This document shows, piece after piece, positions 34,114-44,221 of a DNA stretch of 64,000 bases. The notes under the pieces were generated by a model that did not search any database, was not told where the DNA came from, and saw only the letters and a program-made list of their open reading frames with translations. Made by a program: the position numbers and the translations under genes. This stretch comes from Aliikangiella sp. G2MR2-5. Its GTDB lineage: Bacteria; Pseudomonadota; Gammaproteobacteria; Enterobacterales; Kangiellaceae. Within the stretch, counting starts at the first letter, position 1; the number at the start of each line of letters is the position of its first letter. The stretch spans positions 620,001 to 684,000 of the forward strand of contig NZ_JADPQF010000001.1 in assembly GCF_015687155.1 (NCBI RefSeq), in the 5' to 3' direction.

Positions 34114-36957
34114 CTATTTTGATGTTTGTATAAAACCATCGATCTTACTTTTTCTCGCATATTTGGTTGGAAACAGGCTTTTTAGTTCAGAGAGGCTTAG
34201 GGCTATCCATTGATCGAATATCCCTGTATTTATTCTGGACAAATTTATCTCATGGAATTCAATAGCTTTATCCTCAAATGGATAAGCCTGATCTTCTAAT
34301 AATACATTATATTGTTCCAGCTCATCGTCATTCAAATTTGTGGGACGTTCAGAGTTCAATAATGCTTGACTAAAATCTGCGTAAAGTAATGCTATTCCAT
34401 ATGTAGACTCTGTGGTTACATCAGGTATTCCATATGAAGAAGCCTTACCATAATATTCAACCGCTTTTTGCATGGTTGCTTTTTTAGTTTTCAAACTTTT
34501 GTTTAAAGGGATAGATAGTTTCTGCGATGAGAATCTGACTTTTTGTTCTTTTGCGAGTTCGAGTAGTGTGATCGCTGCGATATATCTTGTTCTATCAGTT
34601 TTCTCTGAAGGGGAGGCATTTTTATCTGCCTTTAGTATACGGTTTCTCCAGGTGTTAAGGAGCTTTTTGTTGCCTAACTTCTGATATATCTCGATAAGCC
34701 TGTGAAGAGCTTCCATGTATTGATCAAAGGGCTTCTTATAGCTATTTGCATATTTTGATAAGGAGCGAGCCGCAGAAAGGTGCTTGTCTTGCGAACTGTA
34801 AAGTTCAGCTGCTTGCCACAGTGCCGCCATTTTTACTTCCTTGTTCTTCTCAAAGTCAGAAATTTTTTCAAACTGTTCGGCTGCTTTATCTTTCTTTTCA
34901 AGTTTCAAATAAGCAAGTGATAGCTTCTTGGTTACTTCTCCATTGAATTTATGCTTGGGGTATAATGATTGAAACTGTCTAATTGCCTCCACTGCATCAT
35001 TCCATCTGTTATTTTCCATCAACATTGCTATTGCATCGTACATGCCAGTTGCTGCAATTTCGTTGTCAGCGGTAACAACTGATATTCTCATAAAGTGGTT
35101 TATAGCATCGTCAACCCTTCCTAGTGCTTTCATTTCCTTGCCCTGAGAATAAATTGCTAGAGCTAATCGATTACTAAAATCTACCCGGTTTTTACTGCTT
35201 AATTGAGTTCGGTTTAGTAGTGCTGAATAAGCAGATTCTGAGGATTCATATTGATTAAGATGAAAGTGAGATTGAGCTTTTAGTATATCAATTTTCAGCT
35301 GATTCTCCTTAGTAACTGCTTTGAGAGGCAAACTTGTAATGTCTATGGTTTTAGAAAATAGCTTGTTTTCATATGCAAGCTGTGCCGTATTTACAGCAAT
35401 ATCATCACTTCTCTGATCGTTGGAGTACATCTGAATGAAAAGTGGTGCGTAGGTCAATTGTTTTTTTAGAAATATACTCTTATTAACACCAGAAGCCCGG
35501 TGGTAAAGATTATTGCTGATTGCCAGGGTTTGATATGCAGAATCCTTATTCAAAACCAACTCACCATCGAATGCCGCTTTTTCATAATAGGATAATGAGC
35601 TTTTCAAGTCTCCGCTAGAGCGTAATAATTCAGCGTATCGAAAGTAGACTCCTTCACTCAGTGCAGTATCCTTGTAATGTTTAAGGTATCGGTTGTACCA
35701 GATTTTTGCCGATTGCATATCTAAATTGGACTTATTCTGCTGATATCTTGAGTGAAAATGTTCGGCGGTAAGCAATATATAATTTTTCAAAGCGAAGCTG
35801 ATCTGGTTATATTTAATTTTACCTGACTCTACCCTAAGCCAATATTTGTTTGCCGGATTAAATAGAGAATAAAATCTTTCGATAGCGCTAAATAGGTTCT
35901 TTTTGAATCCGCTCTGTTGCCATATTTGTACGACTTTAAATTGAGCCATCGGATAGTTTTTATCTTCAGGATAGAAATTTCTATAGGATTCCAGAATCTT
36001 TACAGCATCAGAATATCTTTCCTGCTTAAGATAGATATCACTGATAACTGAGTAGGTATGAAAAATGTGTGGAAAATCCCCATGACGACTAAAGTATTCG
36101 TATATAAAATCTGCTCCACCCAGGTTTGCAAATGAGAGACCAATTGCTCGAAAATATTCATCAAACTGTTCTTTTTCAGTTTTTGTCTGCTTCTCAGGAA
36201 CACTAAAATTGTGGAGTTGTACTGTTGCGATAAAATCGTCGATTGCCTCATCATAAAAAGATAGCTTGAATCGTGACCAGCCACGCTTAAAAAGTGCTTT
36301 TTCTAGAAAAATTTGATTGACCGGATTAAGTATAACTTCAGTGTATGCTATTTCCGCTTTACTATATTCAGCCCGGCTGAAATGGTTTTCGCCGATTCTG
36401 AATTGAGCTTCGGCATAGTAGGGGGATTTTGAATATCTCGAAGATAGTTTCTTAAGGTTTTCTATGGAAGCATCTGTATTTCCGATCTGGTCCAGTGCTT
36501 TGGCCAGTTGATAAAGAATTCTGTCATTACCCTTTGCATTCGGATAATCTTTCAGAGATGTCTCATAAAGCTCAATTACTTTATTAATTTGATTTTCTTC
36601 ATGAGCTTGATTGCGCTTTGGCGTTGGCGCTGTATGGTTTTCTCCTGCTGAAGCAGAGGCGTTTTCCTGTTCATTACTAATTTCAAATTCCAACTGCGCA
36701 AGCCTGGTTAAAGCTATTTGTCGTGAAGTATCTGAGCGACTTGTGTTGTCCAGATACTTCCAATAGGCTAGCCGAGCTTTTTCTCTGGAGTGTTCCTGTG
36801 TCGGCGCTTGATTCTCCTCTGCTTGTTCAACGCGCGAAATCTTATCTAAGTCTGCAAGAGTTTTTCTGACAGCTTGTGTCGTACAACCCGGCAATAGGAA
36901 AGACAATGAAAGCACAATAGCTATTGTTTTCAAAATATCATTCACCTTTACTGTCAT
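34114..36957 (-). CDS. Large multi-TPR lipoprotein
   Basis: I set the start at ATG 36957 (about 947 residues), because it gives a direct lipoprotein signal with LLPGC lipobox; a TTG at 36975 adds six residues. The mature protein is built almost wholly of TPR/Sel1-like helix pairs. One example is KGNDRILYQLAKALDQIGNTDASIENLKKLSSRYSKSPYYAEAQFRIGENHF, and the total is perhaps 15 or more units. Large periplasmic TPR proteins of this kind accompany TolQ/TolR-like motors in gliding-type clusters, where they span or organise the envelope. That analogy is inference. Its 5' end overlaps the upstream TPR gene by 20 bp, so the genes are co-translated. It has no enzymatic motif. Confidence 0.83.
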   Translation of the reverse strand: MTVKVNDILKTIAIVLSLSFLLPGCTTQAVRKTLADLDKISRVEQAEENQAPTQEHSREKARLAYWKYLDNTSRSDTSRQIALTRLAQLEFEISNEQENASASAGENHTAPTPKRNQAHEENQINKVIELYETSLKDYPNAKGNDRILYQLAKALDQIGNTDASIENLKKLSSRYSKSPYYAEAQFRIGENHFSRAEYSKAEIAYTEVILNPVNQIFLEKALFKRGWSRFKLSFYDEAIDDFIATVQLHNFSVPEKQTKTEKEQFDEYFRAIGLSFANLGGADFIYEYFSRHGDFPHIFHTYSVISDIYLKQERYSDAVKILESYRNFYPEDKNYPMAQFKVVQIWQQSGFKKNLFSAIERFYSLFNPANKYWLRVESGKIKYNQISFALKNYILLTAEHFHSRYQQNKSNLDMQSAKIWYNRYLKHYKDTALSEGVYFRYAELLRSSGDLKSSLSYYEKAAFDGELVLNKDSAYQTLAISNNLYHRASGVNKSIFLKKQLTYAPLFIQMYSNDQRSDDIAVNTAQLAYENKLFSKTIDITSLPLKAVTKENQLKIDILKAQSHFHLNQYESSESAYSALLNRTQLSSKNRVDFSNRLALAIYSQGKEMKALGRVDDAINHFMRISVVTADNEIAATGMYDAIAMLMENNRWNDAVEAIRQFQSLYPKHKFNGEVTKKLSLAYLKLEKKDKAAEQFEKISDFEKNKEVKMAALWQAAELYSSQDKHLSAARSLSKYANSYKKPFDQYMEALHRLIEIYQKLGNKKLLNTWRNRILKADKNASPSEKTDRTRYIAAITLLELAKEQKVRFSSQKLSIPLNKSLKTKKATMQKAVEYYGKASSYGIPDVTTESTYGIALLYADFSQALLNSERPTNLNDDELEQYNVLLEDQAYPFEDKAIEFHEINLSRINTGIFDQWIALSLSELKSLFPTKYARKSKIDGFIQTSK

Positions 36958-38413
36958 AGAGTCTCGCCAGACCAAAACGGGTCTGACTTAAGTAGCTTTC
37001 AATGATAGCCTTTTTATGTTCAAGTGAACTTAGGATTCCAGATGCAATAACTTTCTCATATTTCTGCTTGGATTTTGCAAGTAGTGCCTTCAAGGTATGT
37101 GACTTGTTTTGTGATAACATTTGTTGTAACCGAATATAGTCTGACAGCAAATGTTGTGGTACTTCTGTAGACAAGTTCACTTGAAGGCTATCGACCCTTG
37201 TTTCGAGAGTGACTGGATCTAAAAAGAAAGAGCTTGAATCGAGCGCGTTTTTGCTTAACTGCTTTTTAACGTTCTCAAGTTGTTCGTTAAAATAGGTTAA
37301 TGCGGTTTCGTAAGCGCTATTTGCAGTCAGTTTTTGTCCCAGATTTTGAAAAATTACAGGTAATAAAAGATATGATTCCATAACTTCTAATGTTTTATTC
37401 GGTTTGTTTTTAATGAGAGAAAGTGCATTGAGGGCTGCCTTATAATCTTCCTGCTTGATCGCAACCAGGCTAATCCCCATTAAAGCCTTAGTTAAATATT
37501 GACTGTCTAAAGTAATATTTCTAAATGCTTTTCTGGATTCTCGGTAGTATTCGTTGCGAAGTAGAGAATGTCCCAGAACTAGATAGAGACGGTTGGTAAA
37601 CTCATCCTGTTCTTCAACTGGTTTATCCATTATTATCTTTTTTATTATGGCGTGGCCATCAGTCCACCAGCCTTGACGTAAATAGCCTACAGCTTTGTTT
37701 ATTTGCGCTAATTTAAAAAATGGAGAACTACTTTCTATTAAGTCGTAATAGCGAATTGAATCTCTGTGGCGTTTTAACTTTTGCAGAGCTATCCCTTTTA
37801 ATAGATTCGATCTATCAACGAGTTTTTGTGACAACATCAGGTAATCAATATTAAGCGTATTTAATAGTTGCTCCCATTCATTACGAGTGAAATAGTATTC
37901 TGCAAACTCAATCTCAACTATGGCATTCAAGTAATCATCACCCACATTAGTGACAATTTTTTTGAGTTTGTTGGCTGTAATCAGATCGTTGTTTTTCAAC
38001 AACACCCGAAATACAAAAGGTATTTCAGTGTGGTAAGCAAGACGGGTGAATTCATCAATATATTTATAGATATAGGCTGCAGCTTTGAAGTCCTCGAATG
38101 CAGTCAACTCTTTAAGAGTGTTAAAGTATGAGTCATCATCGGCGGGAGAGGAGAGGCGACCAGGAGTAATTTCTCCTAATACAAGGTCTTTGTTTACTTG
38201 CAAGAATTTGACTATAGCAAGCCTATAATCCTGCTCAAGATTGTCTAATAATTTTGACTGAACATCACTATTTGACTGAACGCGGCTATTTGACTGAAGA
38301 TTGTTATTTGACAGAGTATCCGCTTGACCACTAGCGTAAACAGCATAGTGTTGAATAAAAAAATAAAAAGCGAGTACAGGCGCTGCTTTAAAAATTAAGC
38401 TTAATCGAATCAT
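36938..38413 (-). CDS. Exported TPR-repeat protein
   Basis: The 491-residue product has an N-terminal hydrophobic export signal (APVLAFYFFIQHYAVYA) without a lipobox, then a short low-complexity linker with QSNS repeats. Helical TPR-like repeats follow, including VEIEFAEYYFTRNEWEQLL, LLKGIALQKLKRHRDSIRYYDLIE and the YYRESRKAFRNITL unit. The gene starts 64 bp after tssH on the same strand, so it could share the T6SS transcript. It is the first of three TPR genes and is likely a periplasmic scaffold. No catalytic residues are evident. Confidence 0.8.
   Translation of the reverse strand: MIRLSLIFKAAPVLAFYFFIQHYAVYASGQADTLSNNNLQSNSRVQSNSDVQSKLLDNLEQDYRLAIVKFLQVNKDLVLGEITPGRLSSPADDDSYFNTLKELTAFEDFKAAAYIYKYIDEFTRLAYHTEIPFVFRVLLKNNDLITANKLKKIVTNVGDDYLNAIVEIEFAEYYFTRNEWEQLLNTLNIDYLMLSQKLVDRSNLLKGIALQKLKRHRDSIRYYDLIESSSPFFKLAQINKAVGYLRQGWWTDGHAIIKKIIMDKPVEEQDEFTNRLYLVLGHSLLRNEYYRESRKAFRNITLDSQYLTKALMGISLVAIKQEDYKAALNALSLIKNKPNKTLEVMESYLLLPVIFQNLGQKLTANSAYETALTYFNEQLENVKKQLSKNALDSSSFFLDPVTLETRVDSLQVNLSTEVPQHLLSDYIRLQQMLSQNKSHTLKALLAKSKQKYEKVIASGILSSLEHKKAIIESYLSQTRFGLARLYDSKGE
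38253..38312 (-). repeat. 18-bp in-frame minisatellite in the TPR protein linker
   Basis: Four TTTGACxGA-type units start at 38253, 38271, 38289 and 38307 on the plus strand, exactly 18 bp apart. They encode the six-residue pattern xxVQSN just after the signal peptide. Copy-number change would lengthen or shorten the linker without breaking the frame. Confidence 0.8.
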
Positions 38414-38477
38414 TTCTATATTTTCAAATTAAAGCACACAAGCTTGGTGAGTTTAACTGCTTATGTGCTTTTCCTAT

Positions 38478-41174
38478 TTACTTGATGTCGTAGGTAAATG
38501 AACCTTCTTCCGTTACCCCAATATGAATTGAGCTGATTTCTTCTCCATTTGCCAACCTAGACAAACACTCTGTTGCTAGAGCTGGCAGAAGTGTTCGAGT
38601 TAATATGTTTTCAATATTCCTGGCTCCGGTGTCTACCTCTTGACTACGGGCGACAATATGTAAAAGCACCTCTTCATCATAATTAAACTCTGCGTCATAG
38701 TGAGCTCTGACACGCTTTTCAATTTTTCTCATATTGATTTTGCAAATTTCAAGTAGATTTTCGTCAGATAGAGGATAGTATGGAATAACCGTAGAACGTC
38801 CTAAAAATGCCGGCTTAAAATACTTAAGTAACTGAGGTCTGAAATTATCTAAAAGTATATCAGGCTCAGGCAATTCTTCTCCTGCTGCGCAAATCGCTCT
38901 AATATGTTCTTCGCCCGCATTGGAAGTCATAATGATAACGGTGTTTCTAAAGTCGATATCTCTACCTTCACCGTCTCTTATCGTGCCTTTGTCAAAGAGA
39001 TTATAAAAAATATCTTGTACACCAGGGTGAGCCTTTTCCATTTCATCAAGCAATATTACACTGTAAGGTTTTCGACGAACCGCTTCAGTTAGTACTCCAC
39101 CTTCACCGTAACCTACGTAACCTGGAGGCGAGCCCAGCAGCATTGATACTTTGTGTTCTTCCTTAAATTCTGACATGTTAATAGTGGTGATATTCTGTTC
39201 TCCACCATATAGTATGTCAGCCAGGGCAAGTGCAGTTTCCGTCTTCCCTACACCACTCGAACCAACCATAAAGAAAACGCCAATTGGCTTTCTCGGATCT
39301 GTTAAGCCTGCACGAGATGTTCTAATACTTTGAGCTATAGCCTCTAAAGCATGGTTTTGACCAATGACTCTCTCACCCAATCGCTGACTTAAATCCAAAA
39401 TGGAATTAATTTCATCTGAAACCATTTTTCCAACAGGAATCCCGGTCCAGTTTGCAACTACTTCAGCGATTGCCTGACTACCAACATTTACCTGTATCAT
39501 GGGCTGGTCTCTTTGAATTTCTTCAAGATCAGCCATTGCGCGATGTAGATCTGACTTAATAGTTTCTCTTTCCTGTGCAGAAAGCTTGGTGGGAGCGTCT
39601 TCTTTCGATAATTCTTCGTCGGTTAACTTCTGTGCAAGAAAGTCTGCTTCGATTCTTTTTTGCAAGCCATGAATAGTTTCGACAATCTGCGCTTCGTTCT
39701 GCCACTGTGATTCTTGTAGTGCAAGTTGCTCTTCCAGCGTTTTAACCTCAGCGTAAAGCTCAGCTATTCGATCCTCTCCATTACCTAACGTGGCATTTTC
39801 TCTTTCCAGGGAAACGATGTTGCGCTTACGCTGAGTAATTTGTCTACGAGTATCATCTATTAATGCTGGAGTCGCGCTTTGACTTAAGGCAACACGGGCA
39901 CAGGCTGTATCCAATAAGCTGACTGACTTGTCAGGTAATTGTCTCGCTGTGATATATCTTGCAGAAAGACGAACTGAGTCTACTATAGCCTCATCCATGA
40001 TTCTGACACCGTGGTGATTTTGAAGCATTTCAGAAATAGCACGCATCATGTTGATTGCTTTTTCTTCAGAAGGTTCTTCAATCTTGACAACCTGGAAGCG
40101 CCTGGTCAGGGCTGGGTCTCGTTCAAAATATTTTTTGTATTCTGCCCAGGTAGTGGCTGCTATAGTTCTTAATTCTCCTCTGGCAAGTGCTGGCTTTAGT
40201 AAGTTTGCAGCGTCTCCCTGGCCTTCTTTTCCGCCTGCTCCGATCATTGTATGGGCTTCATCGATAAACATAATGATCGGTTCAGGCGAGCTTTTAACCT
40301 CAGCTATTACTGATTTAAGACGATTTTCGAATTCTCCTTTTACACTCGCGCCAGCCTGTAATAATCCAAGATCGAGTGAGCGCACGATGACACCTTTTAA
40401 TGGTGCAGGAACATCACCGGATGCAATTCTTAAGGCAAATCCTTCAACAACTGCTGTTTTTCCAACTCCTGCTTCTCCGGTTAAAATTGGATTATTCTGT
40501 CGTCTACGAATTAAGATATCTATTATTTGTCGAATCTCTTCGTCTCTGCCGATTATAGGTTCAATTTCTCCATTCTTGGCTGCCGTCGTCAAGTTTGTGG
40601 TGTATTTGTCCAAAGCAGGAGTTTTACTTGGCACGCCTTCCGAAGCTGGCGACTCTCCTGCTGAATTCGAGCTTCCTGAAGTTCCCGTAGTGGAGGATTC
40701 GTAGGTTGTTCCTACAATGGATGGTAATAAAGCGCGAAGTGATTCTGGTGCAATTTTGGATAATTCGCCATTTGTAATATTTGTAGAGCGGCTTAATTTT
40801 TCGTCTAACAGTAAGGCAGCTAACAGATGAGCTGATGTAGTCGCGGCTAATCCGTATTCAACGGAAGCTAGAATCCATGCACTTTTAGCCAGGTCGACAA
40901 TCGTCGGGGAAAGTGCTGGAGCTCTTGTATTGCCTGATTTAATTTTATCGAGCTCACTATTTAGCTCAGCATTAAATTTACCGGGCTCGACATCAAATTT
41001 TTTTAGAATCGCTTTTAGGTCGGTATCCTGGATTTCTAACAGCTTTAAAAACCAGTGCTCAATTTCAACATTGTAATGAGTACGAGCCATGCAAAGGCCT
41101 GCAGCACCTTCAAGCGCTTGTCGACAAGGCTGGTTTAGCTTTCCAACCAAAGATTTTAAATTAATAGAAACCAT
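38478..41174 (-). CDS. tssH: T6SS sheath-recycling AAA+ ATPase ClpV (TssH)
   Basis: I set the start at ATG 41174, which has an AGGGA ribosome site; a TTG 15 bp upstream is less likely. The 898-residue protein has the ClpV order. An N-domain (residues 1-160) opens with LKSLVGKLNQPCRQALEGAAGLC. The first AAA module has Walker A GEAGVGKT (233-240) and MFIDEAHTMIG. A coiled middle domain follows, then a second AAA module with GSSGVGKTETALALA and VILLDEMEKAHP. ClpV disassembles contracted TssB-TssC sheaths so they can be reused. The Ser/Thr/Gly-rich linker (about 158-188) between N-domain and AAA1 is long. It follows tssG in the minus-strand cluster, and the three TPR genes come after it. Confidence 0.97.
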   Translation of the reverse strand: MVSINLKSLVGKLNQPCRQALEGAAGLCMARTHYNVEIEHWFLKLLEIQDTDLKAILKKFDVEPGKFNAELNSELDKIKSGNTRAPALSPTIVDLAKSAWILASVEYGLAATTSAHLLAALLLDEKLSRSTNITNGELSKIAPESLRALLPSIVGTTYESSTTGTSGSSNSAGESPASEGVPSKTPALDKYTTNLTTAAKNGEIEPIIGRDEEIRQIIDILIRRRQNNPILTGEAGVGKTAVVEGFALRIASGDVPAPLKGVIVRSLDLGLLQAGASVKGEFENRLKSVIAEVKSSPEPIIMFIDEAHTMIGAGGKEGQGDAANLLKPALARGELRTIAATTWAEYKKYFERDPALTRRFQVVKIEEPSEEKAINMMRAISEMLQNHHGVRIMDEAIVDSVRLSARYITARQLPDKSVSLLDTACARVALSQSATPALIDDTRRQITQRKRNIVSLERENATLGNGEDRIAELYAEVKTLEEQLALQESQWQNEAQIVETIHGLQKRIEADFLAQKLTDEELSKEDAPTKLSAQERETIKSDLHRAMADLEEIQRDQPMIQVNVGSQAIAEVVANWTGIPVGKMVSDEINSILDLSQRLGERVIGQNHALEAIAQSIRTSRAGLTDPRKPIGVFFMVGSSGVGKTETALALADILYGGEQNITTINMSEFKEEHKVSMLLGSPPGYVGYGEGGVLTEAVRRKPYSVILLDEMEKAHPGVQDIFYNLFDKGTIRDGEGRDIDFRNTVIIMTSNAGEEHIRAICAAGEELPEPDILLDNFRPQLLKYFKPAFLGRSTVIPYYPLSDENLLEICKINMRKIEKRVRAHYDAEFNYDEEVLLHIVARSQEVDTGARNIENILTRTLLPALATECLSRLANGEEISSIHIGVTEEGSFTYDIK

Positions 41175-41294
41175 TTTTTTCCCTAACAAGTTTGTTTAGT
41201 ATTATTTTCTGACGACTCAGTTAATAGTTCAAATCTCATTTTCTGATTAAATGTGATTTGGACATGTTTTCGTCAACCTACCTTTCTCTTATTG

Positions 41295-42422
41295 CTAATT
41301 AAATCGATTAGCAGACACCGAAATGTTAAGTGTTTCTTTCTCTACTTCATTATTTTGCTCTTCACTACCTAGTAGCCAAGTATTCCAGCCCATCATTGGT
41401 GGGTTTTCAGGATCCAGCTGCGCTTTGTCTAGTTTGGTAGAGCGTTCTATCTTTAGTACAAAGTCATAATCATATTCCATGCCCAAATAAAGTTTGACTA
41501 ATTCGTTGACTGCTGCCAGAGCGCTTGTTTTAGGACTAAATCTCGCCGCTTGATCTTTATTCAATGGACCCAAAACGATCCGTACCTTGCTATGTGCGCT
41601 CCATCCTTTCTTTCCTAGCATCGCCGATTTTCCAAGTGCGTTATTCTGCCCTTCGGGATATTCTTTGCTAGGAAGACGGCTTCTGACATCATCGATAAGT
41701 TCCTGCCATTGACCAACAAATTGTTCTACTTTGACAGGAATTTCAAAGTGACTTGAAAGCATGTTTTCCAGGCTGGTGGCGTTCTTAACATTCTGGCTAA
41801 AAAGGCCTCCATAAAAAAGCAGAGATTCGTCACGGGTGTACAATCGATTTGTCAGATGTTCTGTCCCTAGACCGATAATGGATAAAAGAGCCTGTGTTTG
41901 CGTATCCCTGGTAGACAAGCCAGGTGAAAAGAGTTTTTTACGCTCATATTCAACAGGCAGACGGTATTTTGTCGATGCTTGATAAAACAGTGAGATAGTT
42001 CTGTGATTAAACAGGTCCAGGAATGCTGCTATCGCCGGATCTTTGAGCTTGTTTCTTTGTAATATCAACTCGGAATAGTGAAAAGGCAAAACGCCTTGAG
42101 AGCCGGTAAGTCCTAAAAAGTTAACTAGTAATTGCCATTGTGATTCTGCTTTATGCTCAGGTGTTTTTGTTTGGTGAATTTTTGCTATTTCACAATTATT
42201 GAACTCGAGAGTCTGATTTGAAACAAATCTCACTGTTTCCTGATTGGGCGGATAAAAACGCGCGACAGATTTATTCGCTCTGGTCGCTTCAGTATTATTT
42301 GTTTCAACGAAGTTAGCACTTCGTTCTAGTAACCGGACTGCTTGATTGAAGCTAAATTGATAAGGAGCGTCAATCAATTGCTGGGTTACAGAAGTATCTT
42401 TTCGCCTGCTCGAGGTGGACAT
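41295..42422 (-). CDS. tssG: T6SS baseplate protein TssG
   Basis: The 375-residue product is a TssG (ImpH/VasB) protein. It has the N-terminal PYQFSFNQAVRLLER motif, the NFLGLTGSQGVLPFHYSELIL hallmark near residue 108, and FLDLFNHRTISLFYQASTKYR. TssG joins TssF, TssE and TssK in the baseplate wedge that docks on the membrane complex. It overlaps the 3' end of tssF by 37 bp, indicating translational coupling. The length is normal for the family. Confidence 0.96.
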   Translation of the reverse strand: MSTSSRRKDTSVTQQLIDAPYQFSFNQAVRLLERSANFVETNNTEATRANKSVARFYPPNQETVRFVSNQTLEFNNCEIAKIHQTKTPEHKAESQWQLLVNFLGLTGSQGVLPFHYSELILQRNKLKDPAIAAFLDLFNHRTISLFYQASTKYRLPVEYERKKLFSPGLSTRDTQTQALLSIIGLGTEHLTNRLYTRDESLLFYGGLFSQNVKNATSLENMLSSHFEIPVKVEQFVGQWQELIDDVRSRLPSKEYPEGQNNALGKSAMLGKKGWSAHSKVRIVLGPLNKDQAARFSPKTSALAAVNELVKLYLGMEYDYDFVLKIERSTKLDKAQLDPENPPMMGWNTWLLGSEEQNNEVEKETLNISVSANRFN

Positions 42423-44221
42423 TTTCTTAAGTAACCTTCTTTTCCGTGTAGTTTAACAAGTAATCGTGTAAATGAATTTATCGAACAGTAAACAGCAAAA
42501 AACTGTTCTAAAATGAGGGCAAACAGGTAACCGCTACTTCCGGTGAGTAGTGTGCCATCAAGAACTATTTCAATTTCAATGCCGCGGCACATACTGGCTC
42601 TTCCATCAATTGTAATGGGAGCATTAATTGGTCGTGCAGAGACCGATATGATTGCAGATATGAGTCCTTGTGTAACAGAAGATTCTTTGAAGTCATAGAG
42701 TCTTAAAATCTCCTTTAATGCATTTGTGGAGTCTCCACTTCCTGTCAATGACAGATAGTTTAAATTCAGATGCGAAATTAGTCTCCAACGGGCCTGATTG
42801 CGTAAAGGCGGTCGTGTAGTCGCTGTTGGTTGAGTTAAACAACGAATTCTACTACAGGGCGGAGCACTATCAACACATTGAAGCCTTGGTTGTTCGTTAT
42901 TAAAAGGCAGTTGGTTGGGTAAGTCTCGGTTACTACAGGTAGTCCTGACAGATAAAGTATAATCGTTAGGTAGGTGGGGATTAAATCCAATATCCACTAA
43001 ACTGAGAAAAACTTCAGTGCCTTCATCGCGAGCGAAATTATTCAGTTTAGCACTGCGCCGTTGTGCAAACCAAAACGCTGTATTTTGATCATTTTGTTGC
43101 TGGTGATTCAGTCCATAAAAAGGGTAATACTCTTGCCTTTCTCCTGCTGAATTAGAACCTGTTACTTTATCTACCGAATAAATTTCATATCCATTTGGTC
43201 GTCGAATATCGGCTAGCAGATGATATTCTGTTTGTTTGTGATCCAGGGTAATGGGCTCTGCTAATTGTTGAAAAAGGTTGACTACAGGTGTACAGCCCAA
43301 TGCAAAAGTTTGTTCATTGACATTATGTTCCAGCTCGACATCTGAGGACTTGACATAGATGTAAAGTTCCAGTTTGTCACCGGAAATATTTTTCAACTTT
43401 TCAGAAAGCCCCTCAATATCGATAAACATAAACTTTTCTGGAAAAATAAAAAACTCGGTGAGCAATCTATAGCCAATAAATGAAGAGTCAGGGTAGGGGA
43501 GAAGCCCTTCGCTGTCAGATAAGCCAACCGGTTTCAGCGAGCAGGACCCTAACCATGAGATGATAGAATCTTCATCATTAGCGGTAGCAACGATTTCTAA
43601 TGTTTCGTTTAGCAACATTTGATAAAGCGGATTTATATGTTGCGGCAATCCTTTTAAATAAAATCTAAGGCGGTCGATACCGAGCTCGGAAATTTTAATT
43701 GCTGGTGAAAATGATTTAATACATAATTTTAAAACCCCTCCAGCCCCGCGGACATTGTCAGCACCAGGAGCCGTAAAAGGTCTTCCCATAAGAACAGCTG
43801 TCTCTACTTCTAATGGAAGCATCTCTGTATCATAACAAGTAGAGAACTTACATGTTTCGCCCTGAAATGGTGACGTTTCTATTAGGGTGTTTTTGGGAAC
43901 ACAATAACTTGCCTCAAGTTGTTCTCTGTCTGCTTCGAATTGAACAATAGACATTGAGGGAATAGGCCTTTGATAATGCGGGTATAACACACTAAGCATT
44001 GAGTCCGTAAGCTCAGGAAAATCATCGTCCAGTTTGTGCTGAATACGAGCGTTTAGATAAGCGAAGCTTTCGACCAGGCGCGAGACATGCGGATCTTCGA
44101 TTGTGTCTGTGTTTATGCCTAGCCTGCTCGCTATCTTTGGGTGCTCTTTTGAAAATTCAGCACCGAGTTGGCGAATATAGGCCAACTCTTTTTCATAGTA
44201 GGGTAGTAACTCGTCAGCCAT
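42386..44221 (-). CDS. tssF: T6SS baseplate protein TssF
   Basis: The 611-residue product matches TssF (ImpG/VasA). It has the opening LLPYYEKELAYIRQLGAEFSKEHPKIASRLGI, then DPHVSRLVESFAYLNARIQHKLDDDFPELTDSMLSVLYPHYQRPIPSMSI. The C-terminus contains the GYLFALILEQFFAVYCSINSFTRL segment typical of the family. It forms the baseplate wedge with TssG and TssE. The first base of its ATG shares a base with the tssE stop, so the two genes are coupled. Confidence 0.97.
   Translation of the reverse strand: MADELLPYYEKELAYIRQLGAEFSKEHPKIASRLGINTDTIEDPHVSRLVESFAYLNARIQHKLDDDFPELTDSMLSVLYPHYQRPIPSMSIVQFEADREQLEASYCVPKNTLIETSPFQGETCKFSTCYDTEMLPLEVETAVLMGRPFTAPGADNVRGAGGVLKLCIKSFSPAIKISELGIDRLRFYLKGLPQHINPLYQMLLNETLEIVATANDEDSIISWLGSCSLKPVGLSDSEGLLPYPDSSFIGYRLLTEFFIFPEKFMFIDIEGLSEKLKNISGDKLELYIYVKSSDVELEHNVNEQTFALGCTPVVNLFQQLAEPITLDHKQTEYHLLADIRRPNGYEIYSVDKVTGSNSAGERQEYYPFYGLNHQQQNDQNTAFWFAQRRSAKLNNFARDEGTEVFLSLVDIGFNPHLPNDYTLSVRTTCSNRDLPNQLPFNNEQPRLQCVDSAPPCSRIRCLTQPTATTRPPLRNQARWRLISHLNLNYLSLTGSGDSTNALKEILRLYDFKESSVTQGLISAIISVSARPINAPITIDGRASMCRGIEIEIVLDGTLLTGSSGYLFALILEQFFAVYCSINSFTRLLVKLHGKEGYLRKCPPRAGEKILL

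Noticed and set aside
40048-40704. 218-codon plus-strand frame opposite tssH
   Set aside because: It is antisense to the conserved ClpV AAA1 region and its product is a Ser/Pro/Ala-rich shadow without domain features.
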